Shown here: positions 11,232 to 25,508 of the stretch, piece after piece
How positions within the stretch are numbered: position 1 is the first letter of the stretch
Layout of the letters: each line of letters opens with the position of its first letter
Assembly: GCF_036785885.1 (NCBI RefSeq)
Contig: NC_092329.1
Location: 7,502,001-7,566,000 of the forward strand
Length of the DNA: 64,000 nt
From: Coffea arabica
Taxonomy: Eukaryota > Streptophyta > Magnoliopsida > Gentianales > Rubiaceae
Reading direction: 5' to 3'
Program-made: the position numbers and the translations under genes
Notes under the pieces: generated by a model
What the model saw: only the letters and a program-made list of their open reading frames with translations
Told to the model about the DNA's origin: nothing
Database searches by the model: none

Positions 11232-13754
11232 TCACTTGGCCTTTGTGGTAGGATGAGACTGTATGCGGCTTTTTGACTTGTGCCTGTTTTTATACGCAAC
11301 ACTTGCACTGCTCCTATGAACACCAGAGGAAGATGAACCCCCTTGGGTCACTTTCCTTGCTGCTTTTTTACGAGAACTCCAACTGCTGTTGCCGAGTGCA
11401 ACTTTAGCAATGCCTTCTTTGCCTACCTCCCGTGCTTTTTGAGGATTGATAGGCTGCTTGTTGAGAAAAGCTAACTTTGAGAGAATACTGCAGACAGTTT
11501 TCCGTAGCTGATCATCACCAATATTAGTCTGAATTGGATTTCCTAGTAGATTTAAAGCTAGCAGGGAGTTGTAATTGGCCACAAGCTGGCCAAGTGCTTT
11601 TGATGTAGTTATCTTGTTGAAGCTCAAGTCCAGAACTGTCAGCTTCAAGAGCCTATGCAGTCCCTCCACATCACTTATCTTGTTTCCAGCAAGATAGAGC
11701 TCCTTGATAAGCGTACAATTTGACAAACCTGATGCCACCATATGTGAAACTGCTTCATCAGTAGTATGAAATCTAGTGGAGGGTGTCATATTATCTACTT
11801 GGGTGGGTTAGATAAACTGAGACTTGGGTTTAACTTTGGAAAAAGAGGTACTTGCCTTGCCCAATTCTTGAGATTCGGTTGTAACTCAAATCAAGCACCC
11901 GCAATCGGGTTAATTCTCTAAGACCATCAATTGTGCTGATCTTGTTTTTGGACAAGTTGAGAGTATGGAGACCCTTTGGCAGTGACCCTGGAGCTACATG
12001 AACTGCAAAATGAAGTTGAAGTCTAATTAGTACGTGGTTCCTAATTCTTAATTTAGCACTCAGCTCTTTAAGCAGAGAAAAGAGGATAACTACTACAAGA
12101 ACAAAAAAGAGAAGGATTTCCACATTAACCAGAATGCATACCTATTAAGTTGCCAGATAAGTTAACAGATCGAAGACTATTGAAGCTCGAGAGGTGGGGA
12201 ACCACTTTTAGTCCAATTCCCACAATATGAGCAACTTTTGAGGAAGAGTTCAGAGATTGTATGACACTGTTGGCATGCGCGATCTCCTCTGGGACGTTAA
12301 AAGTTGGATGCAGGAGCACAGGAGATGAACTCCTCCTTGGTGATCTTCCAGCTTCTGGAGTGCCTACGAGATCAGTTTTATCTTCAGTTTGATCATCTTT
12401 CTCAACTGGGACAGGAGTTTGCACCAAAAGCCCTTTCACCCATTCATCAACTCTTGACATCCTGGAAGACGCCCCAGGGAAATCAACCCATTGATTCAGT
12501 GGCCACTCATCCGCTCTTGCCATCGTGGAAGATTCCCCAGGGAAAGCAACCCACTGATTTTGTGGCAACAAACCAGAGACTCCATGAAAGCCATCCCACC
12601 TCTGGTCGTCATTGTCACAGATGACATTTTTCAACCGCTCTTCAGTAAACAAATTAGGTGATTCCACTTTGCTCAAGTCTACAGCTCTCGTTGGTTCTAG
12701 AGTATCTGAACAGTAGCCTCCTTGCTGGTTCAAGGCCGGATTTAACAAAAGTGGAGGTGGTCTAGAAACCTCTACTCTGTGGAGATTCCTATGGCTCCAA
12801 AGGAACAGTTTCCACCACAATTTTCGACTTCTAGAAGGTAGTATTTTACTTGATGAATGCTTCTTCAGGATCACCCTGTCAGCACTACAACGTGTCCTCA
12901 CAGAAAGTGGACTTGCTGGATTCACTTGAAGAACTTCTTCGTTCAATTTCTCAGCTAATTTTTGCAATTCTTCATAAGATTGAGCTTTTGTAGGAGGAAA
13001 CTGTGCAGCCACTTTGTTGAGCATACCCCTAGTTCCCAAGTCAGAGCAGGACCGCACAAGCTTCGGGGAAGCCCAAAACGCAGCTTTACCAATTCCTGGA
13101 TCACTTAGGTGTCCACTTTTTGAAATCTCCCTAGCCTCTATATCTTTTTCAGTTCTCTCACACTGGTTGCTCAAATCTGTGCCAAAAGTGTTGTAAAGAT
13201 TCATCTCTTTAACAAGTCGATCAGCCTCTTCATTTGAGCAGCCAGCATGAGCTTGAAGATCAAGATCAGAGTTTTCCCGCCTCATCGACAAATTTTCATC
13301 ATCCTCATCTTCCCCCTCATAAGCTACATCTTCAGTTTCTCTCCCAACAGGACTCTCATGATTCATTACCTTGACCTTACACCTCGCAGCTCCAGGAACG
13401 GCAAAAGGTACTGGAAGGTTGAAAGAAGTTGATCTCACCTGGTCATTTTCAGAAGATTTAGAGGGTGCCTCGATCTTTACATGTAAAGTTTTAAGTCCCT
13501 TTCCATTATCAGCTGTTTCTGGAGATTTATTTCCTCCCTACAGGCAACAAGCCACATGTAACAAAAACGAAGTGAGCAGACAAAAAATTGGGTAAGGGGA
13601 GAAAAACTGTAAGCTGAACAATCTTCAAACTGAATTAAGCAACGAAACCCCCAGAAGGAGCCGTAGATGATATTCCCTATATTTAGTTCATTGTTCTCAC
13701 CTTAACTTTCTTAGAACTCCCAACAAGCCCACAAAAGAAAATGCGCCAAGCCAT
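11232..13754 (-). CDS. Leucine-rich-repeat protein, plant 'outer arm dynein light chain 1'-like
   Basis: Four coding exons on the minus strand: 13754-13701, 13537-12142, 12002-11856 and 11728-11232, giving 697 residues. The first exon encodes 18 residues (MAWRIFFCGLVGSSKKVK). The large second exon encodes a low-complexity, probably disordered region with short conserved plant stretches (KVMNHESPVG, SGHLSDPGIGKAAFWASPKL, SRKLWWKLFLWSHRNLH). SDS22-like leucine-rich repeats lie at about residues 450-600 (LHTLNLSKNKIS, LRVLDLSYNRIS, IKELYLAGNKIS, LTVLDLSFNKIT), followed by a cap region and a basic, Ser-rich tail. The name comes from similarity of the repeats to axonemal dynein LC1; flowering plants lack such dyneins, so the real role is unknown, probably protein binding. 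The third intron uses a GC donor (see findings). An ATG inside the last exon's upstream intron could give a shorter product but would lose most repeats. Confidence 0.88.
11729..11855 (-). other. GC-AG intron in the LRR gene
   Basis: On the minus strand exon 3 ends GGGCAAG and the intron starts GCAAGT at 11855; it ends ATCAG at 11729. The donor AAG|GCAAGT is the standard consensus for GC-AG introns. Joining CAA-G to GT-TTG-TCA gives IGQGLSNCTLIKEL, which keeps the LRR register. The only nearby GT donor (4 bases on) would shift the frame. Confidence 0.8.
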
Positions 13755-14880
13755 TCTGAAAAGTGAGTCCTCTTCAATATATATACAAAAAACCAGAGAT
13801 GTCCCTCCTTCAATATATCTGCTGTTTCCTTCTACTAATTCTTCTACCGGTGCCTTAAAATTAACTGAAGAAAAGATCTTACATCTTGGAATACAATGAG
13901 CCTTGAGCAGATTGATAGAAATATAAAGAAGAATTCTTGACAGTCAAAATTCACACCGGTTCTTATTAGCCATAATCAATAGGCAGCTGCCAAAGCAATG
14001 ATAGATTCCAATCTGTTGAATCCAAAGAAGAATAAAGATATCCAAGGAATGAAGAATCAAGTCCTGCCTTTCTTGCTTCATCCCTAACCCATCTCAAGGA
14101 GCAGCGAAATTCCAATTGAGGGTAGGCCAGAGTGCTAGACCCTGCAGCTTCTCTGTAGAAGCTTCACAGCAAGTAATCCTGGTCCTGCATATAAAAAATT
14201 CACAACAATAAGCACCCCATTTAAAGAAAATTCAAGAACCCCACCCACAAAAGTTCAACCTACACACATCTGAAATTTGAACAACCTAGGATTTAACAAA
14301 CATTTGATGCTCTTACTGTAAAGAAAGCAAGAGACAAGAATGCAAAAGAGCAACCTTGGAGTTGGTAAATTAAGGAAACGTTAGTACAGAAAGCGAAACA
14401 TAGATCCTTGATACCTGAGGTTCTGTATCTAGCTTATGAACAAAGAAACCATACAATTTTAAACGACCTTTTGGCACACAAACAGAATAGAAATCTTAAC
14501 AAAGCCAAAAAGGAGGCAGAAGTAGAAAAGCGCAAGAATAAAATCATTAGTTTACCCGTTGAAGAAAAAGTTTGCCAGTTTTAGGCCTCAGTTGCACAAC
14601 CTTCTTAATCTGAATAAGTTAATTGTCTAGAACAGTGTAGTAAATATCATACGCAAGAAATAAGCCTTATTTGCTATGTGCATTAATATATGTCCATGCG
14701 TATCTTCTTTTGTGTGTGTGTGTGTGTGTGGCTGGCTGGCTGGGTAGGAGAATTACGAGAAAGTGAGGAAAAGGGTTGGAAGTGAATGGAGAAGTAAAGC
14801 TGGAAAAAGACTAGAAATAGGTAGGATGGGAAGCCAAGTACGCGCAACCAACACGGTCCTAAATGGAACCTTGTGCCTGC
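13755..14880 (-). other. Probable spliced 5' leader and promoter of the LRR gene
   Basis: No coding region. On the minus strand there is an acceptor-like TATGCAG near 14184 and donor-like CAG|GTATCA near 14412 and CGG|GTAAAC near 14558, so the LRR transcript probably has one or two untranslated leader exons here. The exact leader structure is not determined. Confidence 0.35.
14711..14742. repeat. (TG)10 microsatellite followed by (GCTG)3
   Basis: Perfect TG repeat at 14711-14730 directly followed by GGCTGGCTGGCTGG. It lies upstream of the LRR gene. Confidence 0.9.
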
Positions 14881-17197
14881 TTTTTTATTGTTTTTTTGGG
14901 TATGATAGACCCTTTTTTACTAAATTATTTCTTGAGTTCTAGTATAATCATCTTTTGATAATTCATAATTAAGAAAGCAGAAACTGGAGCTTGATTTGAT
15001 GGCTAACCTTAACCACTTGCAATTATTGCCTTTTTTTTATATTGCTCTCATTTTGTCAATTATTGACCTAAAGAATGCTTCTTTTTCAACTGCAGTCTTG
15101 CGCTAATTAAGGTTTGTAATCTCCTATTTCCTTTTGGCCTCGTACTCGTCTTCCTAGCTGCTGCTGCTGCTACTATTTTTTTCTCCCTTTCTACAAAGTG
15201 ATATCGATGCTTCATAAACGGTCCTATCACGATTATGGGATTGCTTTTCCCAAAGAAAGCTAAACTCGTTTAATGGCTTTAATCTTCTATGGTTTAAGTT
15301 GAATATCTAAGCTTCTATTACAAACTGGGTTCTGTTAAAACATATACAACATCAAAAGAGATGTACAAGAAAGAAAGAAGTTTACAAGAATAGTTTATAT
15401 TGGCAATTCTTCTTCTAAGTATAATACTATGAATTAGCGCAGAACAATAAAAGGTATGATGTTTTATTGAAAAGAAAAAAATGCATAGTATAAAAGTTAG
15501 AAATGATCATTCAGTTGATGCAATCCAAAAAAAAAACAGCAGAATCCCATTTTATCTCAACAGAGTCTACAGTTTCTTGCCATTGGTGCCTGGAAATTAA
15601 AGAGCCTAATTACTCGTCTAGAATAAGATTCAGATTCTCATTGTCTCATGAGCAGAAAGATATCGGACAAAAGAAATATAGTCATAATACCCGTGATTGC
15701 TGTTAAGAGGAGTTACCAGCAGATAGAATCAACAGTTACCAGCAGAATACAGGAGGGTTCCAATTCTCCTCTCTCCCAAAGCGGCCGATTTTACCATTTT
15801 CCACTACCCCATGAAAAATTTTGAGGCTCCTCTTTGCCCGACCTGGAAAAGGGTAAAGAAGAAAGAAAAAGAAGACGGCATAAATACCCTGATGTAATAA
15901 TCATAGCTGTAACAATGCAGCAGAAAATTTGCGAAGGCCACAGGGGATTGGGATTTGCATTGTCTCATTGTTGTCAACAATCACATCATTCAACGATTAT
16001 TGTCAGCAAGATTTAACAACAAATCTAAGTGGGGGGACGCGTGGATGGCAGATAGGTCAGCTGTTGGAGTTTTAACTATTTTTCTGACCGCCGATCTCTC
16101 CATCACTTTATCTCCATCATGCCTGTAAAATAATCCTACGGACGGCGTACGAACAAACCTACATTTGACGTACAACTAAAACTGGCACGATGTAGTTGTC
16201 AGCTTTAGACAAGGTTGAGAAGCAAATTCGGCAACGTTTGAGACGTACAAACGCCAATGGACCGTACATGTATAATCCAAATTTGACTGATGCATAATGG
16301 TCCCTCCTCCCCTCCAATCAGAAACCAGCTAATTCTTGCGGGCAAAACTTATTGATCATCCTGTTTCATGCAACATGGGCGAGTCAAATGAGGTTGTCTT
16401 GATTATTTATTAGGTGTCATAATCATCACTTGATGCAAAGAAAGAAACCACCAAGACCTTTGAATATGTGGTGTAGCTCCGGCCACGATTCAGAATGTGT
16501 TTGATGAATTTCGGGAAATGATAGCAGCGTGCAGAAATTTTGCTGTGATTGATATATATACTACTTGCGATTTTTTTTTTTTTTGTCTGTTTGTTGATTG
16601 CAAGGCTTGATTCCATTCCATCAGTTACTTGCCGTAATTTGAAGAAATGAAACAATGGATAACTACAATCCAAGAAACTAACTATCTACGTTATGGTAGA
16701 GGCAAGCTTCTTCTACGTTATGAGTTAAAAAAAAAAAAAAAAGACTATGAATTTGGCCCTCCTCGTTATATCACCAAAATTTTAGCAACTTTTTCCATTC
16801 TTATAATGTTCCATTTTGTAATTTCTAATGAAACTTTCCTCCCCATTCCCAGTTTTCCTTCGCTTCTCATTCCTAATGGGAGATGGTAAAAAATGAGAGA
16901 GACGATGGCAAGAGTTCCTCGACAGGATAATCACTACAGATCGACCAAACAGCATTAAATACCCTATCATTCAACGACAGGAATGATTTGCTGAATATCA
17001 AGGCAATTTCCCGCTTGCGTATTGCCCCCACAGATATTGAACTTGTCCCCACAGTCGTTCGACGGTGTATTTTGCACCGCAAATGCCCACAATCTCTCCC
17101 AAAAGACAAAGTGACAAGTACAACCAAGATGGTATCCCCTCTCTGATAAGTGAGATAAGATCACATTTGAAGATTATCCGAATAAAGAGCATATCTT
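14881..17197. other. Intergenic spacer
   Basis: About 2.3 kb. Open frames here (for example 16410-16673 and 16873-17127) show no family motif and no codon-bias signal. A16-T16 homopolymer runs occur at 16570-16584 and 16727-16742. I see no gene. Confidence 0.45.
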
Positions 17198-17212
17198 GAC
17201 ACCCCCAACCCC

Positions 17213-17490
17213 AGCCACTAGGCCTTTGGCTGGTGATCACCAACAAAGACTTGAAAAGTCTTGGCGGTGTGGGAGCTCAAGAATTCAGTTAATTTGTCAC
17301 TATATGTGGCGATCTTAATTGATTTTTTTCAATGGAGTCTCTACTCACATTGCTAATGAGCTAATAGCTTTGCCGACCGCCTCCCAAGCAGGTATAGGAG
17401 TAGGAATAGTGGCATGGAGTGACCCCGTCCCTCTAAATTAGGTTAGATTAGGTTATAAGAATTCTATCGTTGCGATAAAATAAAAAAAAA
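17213..17490 (+). mobile_element. SINE, 278 bp, with perfect 15-bp target duplication
   Basis: The insert starts AGCCACTAGGCC and ends in an A-rich tail (GATAAAATAAAAAAAAA). It is flanked by identical GACACCCCCAACCCC sequences at 17198-17212 and 17491-17505. The head GGCTGGTGATCACCA is shared with the SINE at 48682-48899. No internal coding. The exact duplication suggests a fairly recent insertion. Confidence 0.8.
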
Positions 17491-17505
17491 GACACCCCCA
17501 ACCCC

Positions 17506-19920
17506 CCCTCCCCCAAAAAAACAAATACTGCCTCACACTGTTTAAGAAAAGTTTAGTTAACTTTGTTGGAAGAATAAATCTAATTTATTATCTTTCTAAA
17601 ATGGCTTTACATTAAAAGTAGACCTACTTAATTTTATATCAGATAAGTTAGGTTATATTCAATAAAAATCTACAGTTTTCAATTAAAAATTAAATAAAAA
17701 TTTGGAGACAGATAAAAAAGGAAAGCAAACTAATCAAAATGGGACGGAGGAAGTACTAAGTAAGAGCATGCCTTCTATAATAACCAGAAAAGCAAGGGAA
17801 TTGGGGGTTGTTTTGAAATTATCTAGTGTAGAGCAGCATAAATCTTGGTGATGTAAAAGACCAATAATATTATAATGTGTTATGTGCGGTCTAAATTGAT
17901 GGAGTTATCAAGTTGAGCATTTTCAAAGTGATTCGTTGGAGCTTTTACACGGCCGAAAATTAATGCTTGCAAAATGATTGTCCAGCAGTAACATTAAGTG
18001 ACCAATAATTCGATGGCTTCTTTGGTAACTTTTCCACCAAGTGATGAAACTAATCACCTGATTGAACGATTCTGACTGATAGAGAATAGAAATTGCTACC
18101 ACAAAGAGCGATTTGTGGAATATAATATAATAGATAGAATAGAACATGAACGTTTTCTTTTTTAGTACGATGTTTTACTTTCTTGGTTACTTTCTAAGTC
18201 GAGTTGACACTCAAACAACCATTGTGAATCGATTCTTTGTGGGACTCATCAAACAAATAAACTCCATTCCCGTTTCTAAAATAGGATTTGGCTAGTGGAT
18301 TTGTGATCTTTCTACGTGATGAAAGAATGCAATCTAGGCCCATGGAGGCAATTAACTGATAGGACCCAATTTGAAAAGAAGAAATCTGTAGTGAAAAGTG
18401 AGATTTATTAATTTGGAAAAATACAAAATAATTTGAGAAAATGGAGCATAGAGTTGATGTACACTACATAGAAATCTGTCATATTATTGACATCCAAACA
18501 ATAATTAATGCGCCCTATATATCCAGATTCCAAACCAACCACTTGTACGCACAAATATTTTGCGGTGGGCTAACGCCACACATTCTTCTTTTAAGCAAAT
18601 TCATTCTTGTAAATGATCCAAAACTACACAGTTTTGCTCATTCTGAAAAAGACCCGTTGTGGTATTCGTATCTGATGATCTTTGAATGTCTAATTAATGA
18701 ATGACCCCCCTTTGCGGTTTATTGGCAGCCTGTTGAAGTGACCTCTGTGGTCCAAGGATCAGCAGCTGCTCTAGATCACACACATAATTTCCACATAGAT
18801 ATTTTGATCTCCATTTCTAACTCATTTCCTTCTAGCTCATCGTCCCCTGCTGATGTTAAAGGATATCTATCACTTTCAAAATGTAAATGATGGTTAATAA
18901 ATCCAGCTTAGAGGAAGCTTATGCAGTATCTTTCAATTCAACAAAGCTTATTTGAACGTATGTAGCTCTATATCACGGATTTAGTAGTAGAAAATTTTGT
19001 ATATGCGACACGCATCTAAATCTGCTAGTGTATATTTGCGGGTGGACTGTATTATTCCTGTTATACAGCTTGCCAAATGCATGGTCAACATGGACAAAAA
19101 TGAAGAACAAACATAGAAGAGCAAGTATGCAACTCAAATTCACAAATGCACTTCATCCTGGATTTTTAGTCTCAATATTTGCACTCCCAACTTTTCTTTG
19201 CAACAAAACACAAATATCAGGCTAAAAAAAAATGCACACACGCATGCACACAAGTATTAGGTTCATGATTTCTTAATGTAAACACCTACTCCGAATCTAA
19301 CACTCAAAAGGGGTCACAAAATAACACCCTGCTAATGATATATCCCAATTGATTATAAGTCTATCAAAAGGGCACCCAATTGATTATCGCTAATATTTTC
19401 TCCCCTTATATCATCCAATTCATTGCTCCCCTGTAAATATATTTTTTGTGGTTACAGGTTTTATGTGTTGAATTGTTGTTACATACTCCTATGCCTTTTA
19501 AATATTAGAAAGACTGGCATTGAGTCAAATTTAAGCCTTTTAAATATAAACGGAGAGAATGATTTTCACTTAAAATTTAAGCACGATATGATTTCGAAAC
19601 ATATTAATCTTGGAAGGATAGCAGTATAATACAAAGTTCAGGATGTAATAAACTTAGAAAAAAACATGAATATCAATTGGTTTTGATTGTACTATTACTT
19701 GCTGCTATAGTAATGTTGATTACCAAATTCAGCTGGCTATTTAGTTTTACTTTTATCCATGGCCGATTCTTGAAAAGTGTGTAATCCCACTGAGAAAAGC
19801 TCAAATTAAAGGTTAACCAAAAAGAAGCGTTAATTGCTAACTTGAAAAAGTCTGACCAAAAAAAAAAATGAAGCGTTAACGATGAAAAAGGTATGGATGG
19901 ATTTAGGAGGCTCTTCAATT
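17506..19920. other. Intergenic spacer
   Basis: About 2.4 kb between the SINE and the U1 promoter. AT-rich, with short open frames without recognisable products. No RNA gene or complete transposon was seen. Confidence 0.45.
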
Positions 19921-19970
19921 GTCCCACATCGACCAGACAGGGGAAGGAGGGGGAGGCAAGTCAGTATAAA
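19921..19970 (+). promoter_or_regulatory. Plant snRNA promoter: USE and TATA box
   Basis: The upstream sequence element GTCCCACATCG is at 19921-19931, an exact match to the plant consensus RTCCCACATCG. TATAAA is at 19965-19970, 33 nt after the USE, the wide spacing typical of Pol II-transcribed plant snRNA genes (Pol III U6 genes have about 23-24). The TATA box starts 32 nt before the U1 5' end. Confidence 0.92.
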
Positions 19971-19993
19971 AGAGAAGGATAGACGACCTTTAA

Positions 19994-21661
<1,668 letters not shown>

Positions 21662-24600
21662 ATGGCTTCCGCCACTGTGGATTCCACCACCGCCGCCGCC
21701 ACAGCCATCACAGAACCGCCACTCCAAGTAGATTCCATACCAACGGTAGATCTCCACCTCCTCTCTCAATCTGAACTCTACTCTCTTTCCCTCTGTTCCC
21801 CTTCGAGTTTCGACCCTCTCCGTGGCGATGACGTCGTTGTTCCCAAAATTGACCGTTCTGTCTTCAATGAGTCGGCCGGTTCTCGCAAACAGACCTACTC
21901 CCGCCTCCGGCTCGCCCCGGCTTCCGCCGCGACCTCCGCCTCCTCCATCCGCCGCCGCACGCCTCACCTCCGCCACACCAGCAATCTCCCTTACCAGTAT
22001 CTGGATACCGACCCGGATAAAGACGAAAACCAACAGATTCTTGCCCTATTGAAGCAGCTTTTTGGATTGGATAGTAGTATTTGTGTGAGTGATGATAGAA
22101 ATGAGGAATTAGTCCCTATCCGGGTTGATTATTCGCATTCCCTGCCTCAGTTCACGAATGATTCGCATTTGGTGCTGCAATTAGCCAATGTAGGGGTTAC
22201 AGGACAGAAAAGGAAGCGTGGGCGGCCAAGAAAGAATGAAAATGCCACCGTTCTGGTTGAAAACAAGGTGGAGAGTCAATCTAATAATGACAATTTAGTT
22301 GGTACAATGAGTAATGCGATTGTGGTGTATCAGAATGAGAATGTGGAGGATAAGGATAAGGAAATATTGAATAGGGATGGATTTGAGGTGGATTTGGTGG
22401 CACTAGCGGCAATGGAGGATCCGTATGGGGTGGAATTGAGGCGTAGGACTGAAGGGATGGAGACTGAGGAGGCATTATTGGAGTTCTTGAGATGCTTGAA
22501 TGGGCAATGGGGAAGTAGGAGGAAAAAAAAGAGGATTGTGGATGCGAGCGAGTTTGGAAGTGCATTGCCCAGAGGTTGGGCGCTTTTGCTTTCTGTCAAG
22601 AAGAAGGATGGCCGTGCGTGGTTGTTTTGTCGCCGTTATATAAGGTTCTTCTCAGTCAATGGTGCTATGATCTTGTGCTTGGTTTTTTTTTCTTATTTTT
22701 CATGGATGAATCAATGAATTGGTTTTTGACATCTGAAGAATGATATACACTAGTTATTTGTTGACCCCTTGGATTGTTTTATGATATGTAAAGGATGCAA
22801 CTTTGAGGAGACATTAAGAAATGGAATAACTAACTTAACAAGAGCAGAAAAGAGGGTGAAAGAGGCAACATAAGAAAAGAAAAGAAAAGAAAAGAAAAGA
22901 AAAAAATAGTTTATGGGGAAGAAAAGGAGATTCTAGTTAATCTGTTGCACTTGCATAAGGTCTTTTAAAATGTTGCTTCTCTTTGGCCTACTTTTGTTAT
23001 ATCATCTTGAGTTGTATTATTGTTGTTTGAGTTTGGTATGGTTTATTACCATACAACTTCCAAGGAATGCAGTTAAACATCCTTATAGAGAATGGCAATA
23101 TACTAGGAATGCGATATACAGTTTGGCTGATGCATGGGGATGAAAATATGAAACATGCAGCAGGAGATACTTTAACATGGAGCAGGAGAGACCTTGGAGT
23201 TGGCATCCTTAGATATTTGATTCATTTTAATTTATTTATCCTTTGTCTGGTTTCTAGAGGATAAGACTATATATATCTGCCGCATGCCAATGACATCAAA
23301 GCTACAGCCGTGGAAGTAGTGAGATGACTGGAATCAAGTAATGTATTTAAATGTACTAAAAAATTCTGTTGGGTTTTGAATAACCTTTAAAGGACATGGT
23401 TCTTCACCCCAAGTGGTTGCGTTTCCTTTGTGTAGCATAGCTTAGATTGTCATATTTTTTCACCCCTCAAGTCCATTGAGCTTGACAATACGATAAGACA
23501 TATCGTACCCACAAGCAGAACACAAGCAGAACTTCAGCTTTCGCTGTTGCTTGTCTATTTTGTGTCTTGCTGATGCTCCCGTGAAAGACGTGATAGCCTT
23601 GTTCTTGCCCATCATAGTGGCATTGCCTCATCTTGTCTTGAGACAGTCATGTGGGTTGCTTGTCTTGCATGGAGTCCAGAGGGGTTTAGATAATCTTGTT
23701 ATTTTGATCTGCGACAGACATTGTCCCCTTTGGCTGCCCATGGGAGGTCCTGTCACATCCAACCTTAGGACCATGTTGGTTGAGGTTGCTGCCATACTTA
23801 GTTGTCATGCTTTGAGCCAGCAGGCTCATATAGAGTAGAATATATTGTATGTAGAGGTGCACACCATTTTTTCCTTGTTAAAAAATCGATGTCTTTCGTT
23901 GTACATGATTACTTTGGAGCGGCAGACAAGTCATTGATTTAGATAATCTCCTTATACTTTGTCATGGGATACCTTAGGAAATCAAAAACCCTGAGCAAAA
24001 GCAGTCTGAGCAAAACCACTGCTTTTTTTAGAATCTAAATTATTGTAAATTTAGCACTAAAATATTTGTCATGAAGAAGAAGCCACAGTGTAAAGTAGAC
24101 TTTGACAAACCATTGGGGCTAAAATTTTTCTTCTATTTGCAAATTCATAATGTCTGATACAAACTATGGGCTTGATATAGGTTGTGAGGGCTTTAATTGT
24201 TTTCCAAACAACATTGTCTTATTTTGCTGAAAAATGAAGCTCCCTGAAAGTAGCATCTGAAGTAGTTTTATAAAAAAATACTTGGGACTTCTTTGCTGTT
24301 CCTTACGGAAAGGAGGATTACATAGCCCTTGAAAATTTGGAAAGATTTGATGGTCCATATTAGCTTCAAATAGTATTCCATCCGACCCAATTTTGTAATT
24401 GCTTTTGGGAGAATGTGCTTTTCATCTAAGTGGAGTTGATGTGTTGTTTTTATGCTTTGTGTAATGCACCCAGAATGCTTAGCATGTCACTGCACATTCC
24501 ATGATCAAACATAAGAGTGCAAAGGATGTGCTTTTTAGACAATTTTGCTAAAGTTGCTCAGGCACTTATCTGGGGCGTAATGATACCAAAAAGTTTTCAT

Positions 24601-25471
24601 TCAGCTATTTTACAAGGGTTAAAAATGGAAACCTAGTAATTACTTCTTTGCATAGTATCATAGGTGACAAAAAATTTCTGACACACCCATAAGGAAATTT
24701 CAATGGGACAGTGGGAGTAATTTTAATTGCTGATTTGCTTTTGGGAAAGTGGCTATAGGGTCAGACTTTTTGATGTTCCTTTTGGAAATCTACTTGCATC
24801 TCTCCTTATAAGATACTTTAGTTTTATTATCAATAGTCATGGTGTGTGTTACTACACTACACTTTTTAAAAAGTATCAGACTTGTCTTGACAGGATGATC
24901 TGTTATTTACTGCTAGTAGGTTGTAGCTAATGGCTACATTATCATCAGTTTACTAATTCTTTTTCTTTTTGTCCACCTAGTCTATACAAAAGAGCGTGTT
25001 GGACTGTTGATAGGGTAACACACTGTTCTAAATGTACGTACACTTCAGGATGGTTTAGTAGTTCTGAATCGATCTCAACCAGCTGATGCAAAAGGCATCA
25101 ACAGTAGTTCAATTCTTAACACACTCTTCTAAATGTACGTACACTTACGTTCAAGATGGTTTTGCTATTATTGTCAGAATTCTTAACACACTCTTCTAAA
25201 TGTACGTACACTTACGTTCAAGATGGTTTTGCTCTTCTAAATGTACGTACACTTACATTCAAGATGGTTTTGCTATTATTGTCAGAATTGAACTATTGTT
25301 GATGCCTTTTGCATCAGCTGGTTGAGATCGATTCAGAACTACTAAACCACCAGTCTGGTTGTTTAAAAAGTTCTTCATTGTCTAAGTTGGTTTACCTTAA
25401 AAAGGAATAGTTTGTCTGCTTCAAGCTTCTGTAGCACTTTGCTAATGTGAACCCCCCTTCTCTCTGCCTCC

Positions 25472-25508
<37 letters not shown>

